Source: Micromussa lordhowensis (taxonomy: Eukaryota; Cnidaria; Anthozoa; Scleractinia; Lobophylliidae). Taken from it: 64,000 bases of DNA. Positions 11,367 to 24,500 of the stretch are shown piece after piece. Numbering within the stretch: the stretch's first letter is position 1; every line of letters begins with the position of its first letter. Under the pieces are notes generated by a model that saw only the letters and a list, made by a program, of their open reading frames with translations, made no database searches and had not been told where the DNA came from. A program made the translations under genes and the position numbers. Location of the stretch: contig CAXHUQ010000601.1 of assembly GCA_964020085.1 (NCBI GenBank), positions 459,001 to 523,000 of the forward strand, read 5' to 3'.

Positions 11367-12078
11367 TTGGGACCAGGGCAAACTCCTGCAAAAAGAAGGC
11401 CAGAAAAAACACCCTGGCGCGAATGCCACCATGTTTTTACTAGAATTTCCTTCAAGTGCCAACCTAGCACAACATTTTGCTGCAAACCGCGCCTCTTAAA
11501 GTGCCCGTGGAGCCGAGCTATCTCAAATTTGCCAAGGGCACCCCCAGCGCGCGTTTTCTGAAATTCTGCAAAGTTGGGACCAGGGCAAACTCCTACACAA
11601 AGAAGGCCAGAAAAAACACCCTGGCGCGAATGCCATCATGTTCTAAAAAGTGCCCGCGGAGCCGAGCTATGTCAAATTTGCCAAGGGGACCCCCAGCGCG
11701 CGTTTTCTGAAATTCTGCAAAGTTGGGACCAGGGCAAACTCCTGCAAAAAGAAGGCCAGAAAAAACACCCTGGCGCGAATGCCATCATGTTCTAACTACA
11801 ATTTCCTTCAAGTGCCAACCTAGCACAACATTTTGCTGCAAACCGCGCCTCTTAAAGTGCCCGTGGAGCCGAGCTATCTCAAATTTGCCAAGGGCACCCC
11901 CAGCGCGCGTTTTCTGAAATTCTGCAAAGTTGGGACCAGGGCAAACTCCTACAAAAAGAAGGCCAGAAAAAACACCCTGGCGCGAATGCCATCATGTTCT
12001 AAAAAGTGCCCGCGGAGCCGAGCTATGTCAAATTTGCCAAGGGGACCCCCAGCGCGCGTTTTCTGAAATTCTGCAAAG
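11367..12078. repeat. 356-bp dimer higher-order repeat (207 + 149)
   Basis: A full monomer plus a 149-bp monomer is repeated in tandem. Equivalent points recur at 11,367 and 11,723, and at 11,574 and 11,930. The shared marks are gagctatctcaaattt, gccaagggcacccc and cccgcggagccg, which together are restricted to this unit and its later copies. Confidence 0.85.
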
Positions 12079-14020
12079 TTGGGACCAGGGCAAACTCCTG
12101 CAAAAAGAAGGCCAGAAAAAACACCCTGGCGCGAACGCCATCATGTTCTAACTACGATTTCCTTCAAGTGCCAACCTAGCACAACATTTTGCTGCAAACC
12201 GCGCCTCTTAAAGTGCCCGTGAAGCCGAGCTATGTCAAATTTGCCAAGGGGACCCCCAGCGCGCGTTTTCTGAAATTCTGCAAAGTTGGGACCAAGGGAA
12301 ACTCCTGCAAAAAGAAGGCCAGAAAAAACACTCTGGCGCGAACGCCATCATGTTCTAACTAAAATTTCCTTCAAGTGCCAACCTAGCACAACATTTTGCT
12401 GCAAACCGCGCCTCTGAAAGTGCCCGTGGAGCCGAGCTATGTCAAATTTGCCAAGGGGACCCCCAGCGCGCGTTTTCTGACATTCTGCAAAGTTGGGACC
12501 AGGGCAAACTCCTGCAAAAAGAAGGCCAGAAAAAACACCCTGGCGCGAATGCCATCATGTTCTAACTAGCATTTCCCTTAAGTGCCAACCTAGCACAACA
12601 TTTTGCTGCAAACCGCGCCTCTTAAAGTGCCCGTGGAGCCGAGCTATGTCAAATTTTCCAAGGGGACCCCCAGCACGCGTTTTCTGAAATTCTGCAAAGT
12701 TGGGACCAGGGCGAACTCCTACAAAAGGAAGGCCACAAAAAACACCCTGGCGCGAATGCCATCATGTTCTAAAAAGTGCCCGTGGAGCCGAGCTATGTCA
12801 AATTTGCCAAGGGGACCCCCAGCGCGCGTTTTCTGAAATTCTCCAAAGTTGGGACCAGGGCAAACTCCTGCAAAAAGAAGGCCAGAAAAAACACCCTGGC
12901 GCGAATGCCATCATGTTCTAACTAAAATTTCCTTCAAGTGCCAACCTAGCACAACATTTTGCTGGAAACCGCGCCTCTTAAAGTGCCCGTGGAGCCGAGC
13001 TATGTCAAATTTGCCAAGGGGACCCCCAGCGCGCGTTTTCTGAAATTCTGCAAAGTTGGGACCAGGGCAAACTCCTGCAAAAAGAAGGCCAGAAAAAAAA
13101 CCCTGCCGCGAACGCCATCATGTTCCAACTAGGATTTCCTTCAAGTGCCAACCTAGCACAACATTTTGCTGCAAACCGCGCCTCTTAAAGTGCCCGTGGA
13201 GCCGAGCTATCTCAAATTTGCCAAGGGCACCCCCAGCGCGCGTTTTCTGAAATTCTGCAAAGTTGGGACCAGGGCAAACTCCTACAAAAAGAAGGCCAGA
13301 AAAAACACCCTGGCGCGAATGCCATCATGTTCTAAAAAGTGCCCGCGGAGCCGAGCTATGTCAAATTTGCCAAGGGGACCCCCAGCGCGCGTTTTCTGAA
13401 ATTCTGCAAAGTTGGGACCAGGGCAAACTCCTGCAAAAAGAAGGCCAGAAAAAACACCCTGCCGCGAACGCCATCATGTTCTAACTACAATTTCCTTCAA
13501 GTGCCAACCTAGCACAACATTTTGCTGCAAACCGCGCCTCTTAAAGTGCCCGTGAAGCCGAGCTATGTCAAATTTGCCAAGGGGACCCCCAGCGCGCGTT
13601 TTCTGAAATTCTGCAAAGTTGGGACCAAGGGAAACTCCTGCAAAAAGAAGGCCAGAAAAAACACTCTGGCGCGAACGCCATCATGTTCTAACTAAAATTT
13701 CCTTCAAGTGCCAACCTAGCACAACATTTTGCTGCAAACCGCGCCTCTGAAAGTGCCCGTGGAGCCGAGCTATGTCAAATTTGCCAAGGGGACCCCCAGC
13801 GCGCGTTTTCTGAAATTCTGCAAAGTTGGGACCAGGGCAAACTCCTGCAAAAAGAAGGCCAGAAAAAACACCCTGCCGCGAACGCCATCATGTTCCAACT
13901 AGGATTTCCTTCAAGTGCCAACCTGGCACAACATTTTGCTGCAAAGCGCGCCTCTTAAAGTGCCCGTGGAGCCGAGCTATGTCAAATTTGCCAAGGGAAC
14001 CCCCAGCGGGCGTTTTCTGA
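11835..14020. repeat. 1,333-bp higher-order repeat, type B
   Basis: Equivalent points at 11,930/13,263, 12,079/13,412, 12,286/13,619 and 12,493/13,826 give an offset of 1,333 bp (five 207-bp plus two 149-bp units). The monomer near 13,056 is chimeric: its first half resembles the unit near 13,826 (ccctgccgcgaacgcc) and its second half the unit near 11,723 (gagctatctcaaattt). It marks the crossover that made the duplication. Confidence 0.8.
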
Positions 14021-14611
14021 AATTCTGCAAAGTTGGGACCAGGGCAAACTCCTGCAAAAAGAAGGCCAGAAAAAACACCCTGGCGCGAATGCCATCATGT
14101 TCTAACTACCATTTTCTTCAAGTGCCAACCTAGCACAACATTTTGCTGCAAACCGCGCCTCTTAAAGTGCCCGTGGAGCCGAGCTATGTCAAATTTGCCA
14201 AGGGGACCCAAAGCGCGCGTTTTCTGAAATTCTGCAAAGTTGGGACCAGGGCAAACTCCTGCAAAAAGAAGGCCAGAAAAAACACCCTGGCGCGAATGCC
14301 ATCATGTTCTAACTACAATTTCCTTCAAGTGCCAACCTAGCACAACATTTTGCTGCGACCCGCACCTCTTAAAGTGCCCGTGGAGCCGAGCTATGTCAAA
14401 TTTGCCAAGGGGACCCCCAGCGCGCGTTTTCTGAAATTCTGCAAAGTTGGGACCAGGGCGAACTCCTACAAAAAGAAGGCCAGAAAAAACACCCTGGCGC
14501 GAATGCCATCATGTTCTAAAAAGTGCCCGTGGAGCCGAGCTATGTCAAATTTGCCAAGGGGACCCTCAGCGCGCGTTTTCTGAAATTCTGCAAAGTTGGG
14601 ACCAGGGCAAA

Positions 14612-16267
14612 CTCTTGCAAAAAGAAGGCCAGAAAAAACACCCTGGCGCGAATGCCATCATGTTCTAACTAGGATTTCCTTCAAGTGCCAACCTAGCACA
14701 ACATTTTGCTGCAAACCACGACTCTTAAAGTGCCCGTGGAGCCGAGCTATGTCAAATTTGCCAAGGGGACCCCCAGCGCGCGTTTTCTGAAATTCTGCAA
14801 AGTTGGGACCAGGGCAAACTCCTGCAAAAAGAAGGCCAAAAAAAACAACCTGGCGCGAATTCCATCTTTTTTTAACTAAAATTTCCTTCAAGTGCCAACC
14901 TAGCACAACATTTTGCTGCAAACCGCGCCTCTTAAAGTGCCCGTGGAGCCGAGCTATGTCAAATTTGCCAAGGGGACCCCCAGCGCGCGTTTTCTGAAAT
15001 TCTGCAAAGTTGGGACCAGGGCAAACTCCTGCAAAAAGAAGGCCAGAAAAAACACCCTGGCGCAAATGCCATCATGTTCTAACTACGATTTCCTTCAAGT
15101 GCCAACCTAGCACAACATTTTGCTGCAAACCGCGCCTCTTAAAGTGCCCGTGGAGCCGAGCTATGTCAAATTTGCCAAGGAGACCCAAAGCGCGCGTTTT
15201 CTGAAATTCTGCAAAGTTGGGACTAGGGCAAACTCCTGCAAAAAGAAGGCCAGAAAAAACACCCTGGCGCGAATGCCATCATGTTCTAACTACAATTTCC
15301 TTCAAGTGCCAACCTAGCACAACATTTTGCTGCGACCCGCACCTCTTAAAGTGCCCGTGGAGCCGAGCTATGTCAAATTTGCCAAGGGGACCCCCAGCGC
15401 GCGTTTTCTGAAATTCTGCAAAGTTGGGACCAGGGCGAACTCTTGCAAAAAGAAGGCCAGAAAAAACACCCTGGCGCGAATGCCATCATGTTCTAACTAG
15501 GATTTCCTTCAAGTGCCAACCTAGCACAACATTTTGCTGCAAACCACGACTCTTATAGTGCCCGTGGAGCCGAGCTATGTCAAATTTGCCAAGGGGACCC
15601 CCAGCGCGCGTTTTCTGAAATTCTGCAAAGTTGGGACCAGGGCAAACTCCTGCAAAAAGAAGGCCAAAAAAAACAACCTGGCGCGAATTCCATCTTTTTT
15701 TAACTAAAATTTCCTTCAAGCGCCAACCTAGCACAACATTTTGCTGCAAACCGCGCCTCTTAAAGTGCCCGTGGAGCCGAGCTATGTCAAATTTGCCAAG
15801 GGGACCCCCAGCGCGCGTTTTCTGAAATTCTGCAAAGTTGGGACCAGGGCAAACTCCTGCAAAAAGAAGGCCAGAAAAAACACCCTGGCGCAAATGCCAT
15901 CATGTTCTAACTACGATTTCCTTCAAGTGCCAACCTAGCACAACATTTTGCTGCAAACCGCGCCTCTTAAAGTGCCCGTGGAGCCGAGCTATGTCAAATT
16001 TGCCAAGGAGACCCAAAGCGCGCGTTTTCTGAAATTCTGCAAAGTTGGGACTAGGGCAAACTCCTGCAAAAAGAAGGCCAGAAAAAACACCCTGGCGCGA
16101 ATGCCATCATGTTCTAACTACAATTTCCTTCAAGTGCCAACCTAGCACAACATTTTGCTGCGACCCGCACCTCTTAAAGTGCCCGTGGAGCCGAGCTATG
16201 TCAAATTTGCCAAGGGGACCCCCAGCGCGCGTTTTCTGAAATTCTGCAAAGTTGGGACCAGGGCGAA
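14612..16267. repeat. 828-bp four-monomer higher-order repeat, two copies (type B)
   Basis: Points 14,803/15,631, 15,010/15,838 and 15,217/16,045 are 828 bp apart (4 x 207). Shared private marks are caaaccacgactctta, ccatcttttttt, ggagacccaaagcg, ggactagggc and ctgcgacccgcacc. The monomer near 15,424 joins gggcgaactc to ttgcaaaaag, the expected hybrid at the duplication joint. Confidence 0.88.
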
Positions 16268-16813
16268 CTCCTGCAAAAAGAAGGCCACAAAAAACACCCT
16301 GGCGCGAATGCCATCATGTTCTAAAAAGTGCCCGTGGAGCCGAGCTATGTCAAATTTGCCAAGGGGACCCCCAGCGCGCGTTTTCTGAAATTCTGCAAAG
16401 TTGGGACCAGGGCAAACTCCTGCAAAAAGAAGGCCAGAAAAAACACCCTGGCGCGAATGCCATCATGTTTTAACTAGGATTTCCTTCAAGTGCAAACCTA
16501 GCACAACATTTTACTGCAAACCACGCCTCTTAAAGTGCCCGTGGAGCCGAGCTATGTCAAATTTGCCAAGGGGACCCCCAGCGCGCGTTTTCTGAAATTC
16601 TGCAAAGTTGGGACCAGGGCAAACTCCTGCAAAAAGAAGGCCAGAAAAAACACCCTGGCGCGAATGCCATCATGTTCTAACTACGATTTCCTTCAAGTGC
16701 CAACCTAGCACAACATTTTGCTGCAAACCGCGCCTCTGAAAGTGCCCGTGGAGCCGAGCTATGTCAAATTTGCCAAGGGGACCCCAGCGCGCGTTTTCTG
16801 AAATTCTGCAAAG

Positions 16814-19065
16814 TTGGGACCAGGGCAAACTCCTGCAAAAAGAAGCCCAGAAAAAACACCCTGGCGCGACTGCCATCATGTCCTAACTACAATTTCCTTC
16901 AAGTGCCAACCTAGCACAACATTTTGCTGCAAACCGCGCCTCTTAAAGTGCCAGTGGAGCCGAGCTATGTCAAATTTGCCAAGGGGACCCCCAGCGCGCG
17001 TTTTCTGAAATTCTGCAAAGTTGGGACCAGGGCAAACTCCTGCAAAAAGAAAGCCAGAAAAAACACCCTGGCGCGAATGCCATCATGTTCTAACTAAAAT
17101 TTCCTTCAAGTGCCAACCTAGCACAACATTTTGCTGCAAACCGCGCCTCTTAAAGTGCCAGTGGAGCCGAGCTATGTCAAATTTGCTAAGGGGACCCCCG
17201 ACGCACGTTTTCTGAAATTCTGCAAAGTTGGGACCAGGGCGAACTCCTACAAAAAGAAGGCCAGAAAAAACACCCTGGCGCGAATGCCATCATGTTCTAA
17301 AAAGTGCCCGTGAAGCCGAGCTATGTCAAATTTGCCAAGGGGACCCCCAGCGCGCGTTTTCTGAAATTCTGCAAAGTTGGGACCAGGGCAAACTCTTGCA
17401 AAAAGAAGGCCAGAAAAAACACCCTGGCGCGAATGCCATCATGTTCTAACTAAGATTTCCTTCAAGTGCCAACCTAGCACAACATTTTGCTGCAAACCGC
17501 GCCTCTTAAAGTGCCCGTGGAGCCGAGCTATGTCAAATTTGCTAAGGGGACCCCCAGCGCGCGTTTTCTGAAATTCTGCAAAGTTGGGACCAGGGCGAAC
17601 TCCTACAAAAAGAAGGCCAGAAAAAACACCCTGGCGCGAATGCCATCATGTTCTAAAAAGTGCCCGTGGAGCCGAGCTATGTCAAATTTGCCAAGGGGAC
17701 CCCCAGCGCGCGTTTTCTGAAATTCTGCAAAGTTGGGACCAGGGCAAACTCCTGCAAAAAGAAGGCCAGAAAAAACACCCTGGCGCGAATGCTATCATGT
17801 TTTAACTACAATTTCCTTCAAGTGCCAACCTAGCACAACATTTTGCTGCGACCCGCACCTCTTAAAGTGCCCGTGGAGCCGAGCTATGTCAAATTTGCCA
17901 AGGGGACCCCCAGCGCGCGTTTTCTGAAATTCTGCAAAGTTGGGACCAGGGCGAACTCCTACAAAAAGAAGCCCAGAAAAAACACCCTGGCGCGACTGCC
18001 ATCATGTCCTAACTACAATTTCCTTCAAGTGCCAACCTAGCACAACATTTTGCTGCAAACCGCGCCTCTTAAAGTGCCAGTGGAGCCGAGCTATGTCAAA
18101 TTTGCCAAGGGGACCCCCAGCGCGCGTTTTCTGAAATTCTGCAAAGTTGGGACCAGGGCAAACTCCTGCAAAAAGAAAGCCAGAAAAAACACCCTGGCGC
18201 GAATGCCATCATGTTCTAACTAAAATTTCCTTCAAGTGCCAACCTAGCACAACATTTTGCTGCAAACCGCGCCTCTTAAAGTGCCAGTGGAGCCGAGCTA
18301 TGTCAAATTTGCTAAGGGGACCCCCGACGCACGTTTTCTGAAATTCTGCAAAGTTGGGACCAGGGCGAACTCCTACAAAAAGAAGGCCAGAAAAAACACC
18401 CTGGCGCGAATGCCATCATGTTCTAAAAAGTGCCCGTGAAGCCGAGCTATGTCAAATTTGCCAAGGGGACCCCCAGCGCGCGTTTTCTGAAATTCTGCAA
18501 AGTTGGGACCAGGGCAAACTCTTGCAAAAAGAAGGCCAGAAAAAACACCCTGGCGCGAATGCCATCATGTTCTAACTAAGATTTCCTTCAAGTGCCAACC
18601 TAGCACAACATTTTGCTGCAAACCGCGCCTCTTAAAGTGCCCGTGGAGCCGAGCTATGTCAAATTTGCTAAGGGGACCCCCAGCGCGCGTTTTCTGAAAT
18701 TCTGCAAAGTTGGGACCAGGGCGAACTCCTACAAAAAGAAGGCCAGAAAAAACACCCTGGCGCGAATGCCATCATGTTCTAAAAAGTGCCCGTGGAGCCG
18801 AGCTATGTCAAATTTGCCAAGGGGACCCCCAGCGCGCGTTTTCTGAAATTCTGCAAAGTTGGGACCAGGGCAAACTCCTGCAAAAAGAAGGCCAGAAAAA
18901 ACACCCTGGCGCGAATGCTATCATGTTTTAACTACAATTTCCTTCAAGTGCCAACCTAGCACAACATTTTGCTGCGACCCGCACCTCTTAAAGTGCCCGT
19001 GGAGCCGAGCTATGTCAAATTTGCCAAGGGGACCCCCAGCGCGCGTTTTCTGAAATTCTGCAAAG
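16814..19065. repeat. 1,126-bp six-unit higher-order repeat, two copies (type B)
   Basis: The block 16,814-17,939 recurs at 17,940-19,065. The period is four 207-bp plus two 149-bp units. Copies share aagcccagaaaa with gcgcgactgcc, aaagtgccagtgg, ctaaggggacccccgacgc, and tgctatcatgttttaac. The joint monomer at 17,940 combines gcgaactcctacaaaaag from a short-unit neighbour with the aagcccag right half. The two copies look nearly identical by eye. Confidence 0.9.
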
Positions 19066-21465
19066 TTGGGACCAGGGCGAACTCCTACAAAAAGAAGGCC
19101 ACAAAAAACACCCTGGCGCGAATGCCATCATGTTCTAAAAAGTGCCCGTGGAGCCGAGCTATGTCAAATTTGCCAAGGGGACCCCCAGCGCGCGTTTTCT
19201 GAAATTCTGCAAAGTTGGGACCAGGGCAAACTCTTGCAAAAAGAAGGCCACAAAAAACACCCTGGCGCGAATGCCATCATGTTCTAACTAGGATTTCCTT
19301 CAAGTGCAAACCTAGCACAACATTTTGCTGCAAACCACGACTCTTAAAGTGCCCGTGGAGCCGAGCTATGTCAAATTTGCCAAGGGGACCCCCAGCGCGC
19401 GTTTTCTGAAATTCTGCAAAGTTGGGACCAGGGAAAACTCCTGCAAAAAGAAGGCCAGAAAAAACAACCTGGCGCGAATGCCATCTTTTTTTAACTAAAA
19501 TTTCCTTCAAGTGTTAACCTAGCACAACATTTTGCTGCAAACCGCGCCTCTTAAAGTGCCCGTGGAGCCGAGCTATGTCAAATTTGCCAAGGGGACCCCC
19601 AGCGAGCGTTTTCTGAAATTCTGCAAAGTTGGGACCAGAGCAAACTCCTGCAAAAAGAAGGCCAGAAAAAACACCCTGGCGCGAATGCCATCATCTTCTA
19701 ACTTCGATTTCCTTTAAGTGCCAACCTAGCACAACATTTTACTGCAAACCGCGCCTCTAAAAGTGCCCGTGGAGCCGAGCTATGTCAAATTTGCCAAGGG
19801 GACCCCCAGCGCGCGTTTTCTGAAATTCTGCAAAGTTGGGACCAGAACAAACTCCTGCAAAAAGAAGGCCAGAAAACACACCCTGGCGCGAATGCCATCA
19901 TGTTCTAACTAGGATTTCCTTCAAGTGCCAACCTAGCACAACATTTTGCTGCAAACCGCGCGTCTTAAAGTGCCCGTGGAGCCGAGCTATGTCAAATTTG
20001 CCAAGGGGACCCCCAGCGCGCGTTTTCTGAAATTCTGCAAAGTTGGGACCAGGGCAAACTCCTGCAAAAAGAAGGCCAAAACAAACACCCTGGCGCGAAT
20101 GCCATCATGTTCTAACTAAAATTTTCTTTAAGTGCCAACCTAGCACAACATTTTGCTGCAAACCGCGCCTCTTAAAGTGCCCGTGGAGCCGAGCTATGTC
20201 AAATTTGCCAAGGGGACCCCCAGCGCGCGTTTTCTGAAATTCTGCAAAGTTGGGACCAGGGCAAACTCCTGCAAAAAGAAGGCCACAAAAAACACCCTGG
20301 CGCAAATGCAATCATGTTCTAACTAAAATTTCCTTCAAGTGCCAACCTAGCACAACATTTTGCTGCAAACCGCGCCTCTTAAAGTGCCCGTGGAGCCGAG
20401 CTATGTCAAATTTGCCAAGGGGACCCCCAGCGCGCGTTTTCTGAAATTCTGCAAAGTTGGGACCAGGGCAAACTCCTGCAAAAAGAAGGCCAAAAAAAAC
20501 CCTGGCGCGAATGCCCTCATGATCTAACTAAGATTTCCTTCAAGTGCCAACCCAGCACAACATTTTGCTGCAAAGCGCGCCTCTTAAAGTGCCCGTGGAG
20601 CCGAGCTATGTCAAATTTGCCAAGGGGACCCCCAGCGCGCGTTTTCTGAAATTCTGCAAAGTTGGGACCAGGGCAAACCCCTGCAAAAAGAAGGCCAGAA
20701 AAAACACCCTGGCGCGAATGCCATCATGTGCTAACTAGGATTTTTTTCAAGTGCCAACCTAGCACAACATTTTGCTGCAAACCGCGCCTCTTAAAGTGCC
20801 CGTGGAGCCGAGCTATGTCAAATTTGCCAAGGGGACCCCCAGCGCGCGTTTTCTGAAATTCTGCAAAGTTGGGACCAGGGCAAACTCCTGCAAAAAGAAG
20901 GCCACAAAAAACACCCTGGCGCAAATGCAATCATGTTCTAACTAAAATTTCCTTCAAGTGCCAACCTAGCACAACATTTTGCTGCAAACCGCGCCTCTTA
21001 AAGTGCCCGTGGAGCCGAGCTATGTCAAATTTGCCAAGGGGACCCCCAGCGCGCGTTTTCTGAAATTCTGCAAAGTTGGGACCAGGGCAAACTCCTGCAA
21101 AAAGAAGGCCAAAAAAAAACCCTGGCGCGAATGCCCTCATGATCTAACTAAGATTTCCTTCAAGTGCCAACCTAGCACAACATTTTGCTGCAAAGCGCGC
21201 CTCTTAAAGTGCCCGTGGAGCCGAGCTATGTCAAATTTGCCAAGGGGACCCCCAGCGCGCGTTTTCTGAAATTCTGCAAAGTTGGGACCAGGGCAAACCC
21301 CTGCAAAAAGAAGGCCAGAAAAAACACCCTGGCGCGAATGCCATCATGTGCTAACTAGGATTTTTTTCAAGTGCCAACCTAGCACAACATTTTGCTGCAA
21401 ACCGCGCCTCTTAAAGTGCCCGTGGAGCCGAGCTATGTCAAATTTGCCAAGGGGACCCCCAGCGC

Positions 21466-21567
21466 GATTTCCTTCAAGTGCCAACCTAGCACAACATTTT
21501 GCTGTAAACCGCGCCTCTTAAAGTGCCAATTTGTCAAGGGCAAATTTGCCAAGGGGACCCCCAGCGC
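21466..21567. repeat. Rearranged ~102-bp mini-monomer, copy 1
   Basis: After gacccccagcgcg the sequence jumps straight to atttccttcaag, losing about 100 bp. It then has a second change where aaagtgccaatttgtcaagg replaces the usual aaagtgcccgtggagccg. The spacing between equivalent points here is 309 bp, that is 207 plus 102. The same unit recurs near 25,082 and 27,253. Confidence 0.85.
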
Positions 21568-24500
21568 GCGTTTTCTGAAATTCTGCAAAGTTGGGACCAA
21601 GGCAAACTCTTGCAAAAAGAAGGCCAGAAAAAACACCCTGGCGCGAATGCCATCATGTTCTAACTAAAATTTCCTTCAAGTGCCAACCTAGCACAACATT
21701 TTGCTGCAAACCGCGCCTCTTAAAGTGCCCGTGGAGCCGAGCTATGTCAAATTTGCCAAGGGGACCCCCAGCGCGCGTTTTCTGAAATTCTGCAAAGTTG
21801 GGACCAGGGCAAACTCCTGCAAAAAAAAGGCCAGAAAAAACACCCTGGCGCGAATGCAATCATGTTCTAACTAAAATTTCCTTTAAGTGCCAACCTAGCA
21901 CAACATTTTGCTGCAAACCGCGCCTCTTAAAGTGCCCGTGGAGCCGAGGTATGTCAAATTTGCCAAGGGGACCCCCAGCGCGCGTTTTCTGAAATTCTGC
22001 AAAGTTAAGACCAGGGCAAACTCCTGCAAAAAGAAGGCCAGAAAAAACACCCTGGCGCAAATGCCATCATGTTCTAACTAAAATTTCCTTCAAGTACCAA
22101 CCTAGCACAACATTTTGCTGCAAACCGCGCATCTTAAAGTGCCCGTGGAGCCGAGCTATGTCAAATTTGCCAAGGGGACCCCCAGCGCGCGTTTTCTGAA
22201 ATTCTGCAAAGTTGGGACCAGGGGAAACTCCTGCAAAAAGAAGGCCAGAAAAAACACCCTGGCGCGAATGCCATCATGTGCTAACTAGAATTTTCTTCAA
22301 GTGCCAACCTAGCACAACATTTTGCTGCAAACCGCGCCTCTTAAAGTGCCCGTGGAGCCGAGCTATGTCAAATTTGCCAAGGGGACCCCCAGCGCGCGTT
22401 TTCTGAAATTCTGCAAAATTGGGACCAGGGCAAACTCCTGCAAAAAGAAGGCCAGAAAAAACACCCTGGCGCGAACGCCATCATGTCCTAACTAGCATTT
22501 CCTTTAAGTGCCAACCTAGCACAACATTTTGCTGCAAACCGCGCCTCTTAAAGTGCCCGTGGAGCCGAGGTATGTCAAATTTGCCAAGGGGACCCCCAGC
22601 GCGCGTTTTCTGAAATTCTGCAAAGTTAAGACCAGGGCAAACTCCTGCAAAAAGAAGGCCAGAAAAAACACCCTGGCGCAAATGCCATCATGTTCTAACT
22701 AAAATTTCCTTCAAGTACCAACCTAGCACAACATTTTGCTGCAAACCGCGCATCTTAAAGTGCCCGTGGAGCCGAGCTATGTCAAATTTGCCAAGGGGAC
22801 CCCCAGCGCGCGTTTTCTGAAATTCTGCAAAGTTGGGACCAGGGGAAACTCCTGCAAAAAGAAGGCCAGAAAAAACACCCTGGCGCGAATGCCATCATGT
22901 GCTAACTAGAATTTTCTTCAAGTGCCAACCTAGCACAACATTTTGCTGCAAACCGCGCCTCTTAAAGTGCCCGTGGAGCCGAGCTATGTCAAATTTGCCA
23001 AGGGGACCCCCAGCGCGCGTTTTCTGAAATTCTGCAAAATTGGGACCAGGGCAAACTCCTGCAAAAAGAAGGCCAGAAAAAACACCCTGGCGCGAACGCC
23101 ATCATGTCCTAACTAGGATTTCCTTCAAGTGCCAATCTAGCACAACATTTTGCTGCAAACCGCGCCTCTTAAAGTGCCCGTGGAGCCGAGCTATGTCAAA
23201 TTTGCCAAGGGGACCCCCAGCGCGCGTTTTCTGAAATTCTGCAAAGTTGGGACCAGGGCAAACTCCTGCAAAAAGAAGGCGAGAAAAAAAACCCTGGCGC
23301 AAATGCCATCATGATCTAACTAGAATTTCCTTCAAGTGCCAACCTAGCACAAGATTTTGCTGCAAACCGCGCCTCTTAAAGTGCCCGTGGAGCGGAGCTA
23401 TGTCAAATTTGCCAAGGGGACCCCCAGCGCGCGTTTTCTGAAATTCTGCAAAGTTGGGACCAGGGCAAACTCCTGCAAAAAGAAGGCCAAAAAAAACCCT
23501 GGCGCGAATGCCCTCATGATCTAACTAAGATTTCCTTCAAGTGCCAACCTAGCACAACATTTTGCTGCAAAGCGCGCCTCTTAAAGTGCCCGTGGAGCCG
23601 AGCTATGTCAAATTTGCCAAGGGGACCCCCAGCGCGCGTTTTCTGAAATTCTGCAAAGTTGGGACCAGGGCAAACCCCTGCAAAAAGAAGGCCAGAAAAA
23701 ACACCCTGGCGCGAATGCCATCATGTGCTAACTAGGATTTTTTGCAAGTGCCAACCTAGCACAACATTTTGCTGCAAACCGCGCCTCTTAAAGTGCCCGT
23801 GGAGCCGAGCTATGTCAAATTTGCCAAGGGGACCCCCAGCGCGCGTTTTCTGAAATTCTGCAAAGTTGGGACCAGGGCAAACTCCTGCAAAAAGAAGGCG
23901 AGAAAAAAAACCCTGGCGCGAATGCCATCATGATCTAACTAGAATTTCCTTCAAGTGCCAACCTAGCACAAGATTTTGCTGCAAACCGCGCCTCTTAAAG
24001 TGCCCGTGGAGCGGAGCTATGTCAAATTTGCCAAGGGGACCCCCAGCGCGCGTTTTCTGAAATTCTGCAAAGTTGGGACCAGGGCAAACTCCTGCAAAAA
24101 GAAGGCCAAAAAAAACCCTGGCGCGAATGCCCTCATGATCTAACTAAGATTTCCTTCAAGTGCCAACCTAGCACAACATTTTGCTGCAAAGCGCGCCTCT
24201 TAAAGTGCCCGTGGAGCCGAGCTATGTCAAATTTGCCAAGGGGACCCCCAGCGCGCGTTTTCTGAAATTCTGCAAAGTTGGGACCAGGGCAAACCCCTGC
24301 AAAAAGAAGGCCAGAAAAAACACCCTGGCGCGAATGCCATCATGTGCTAACTAGGATTTTTTTCAAGTGCCAACCTAGCACAACATTTTGCTGCAAACCG
24401 CGCCTCTTAAAGTGCCCGTGGAGCCGAGCTATGTCAAATTTGCCAAGGGGACCCCCAGCGCGCGTTTTCTGAAATTCTGCAAAATTGGGACCAGGGCAAA

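Larger units (their letters stand above)
10597..19215. repeat. Zone with twelve 149-bp deleted monomers
   Basis: Twelve monomers are 149 bp long. Each has lost the same 58 bp, from inside ttctaac to inside cctcttaaag, leaving the scar ttctaaaaagtgccc. Scars lie near 10,668, 11,646, 12,002, 12,772, 13,335, 14,519, 16,324, 17,300, 17,656, 18,426, 18,782 and 19,138, and nowhere else in the window. Most short units also share ctcctacaaaaag in place of ctcctgcaaaaag. An identical scar with a linked marker argues for one deletion that was then copied. Because 149 and the mixed periods are not multiples of three, the open frames are broken here. Confidence 0.93.
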
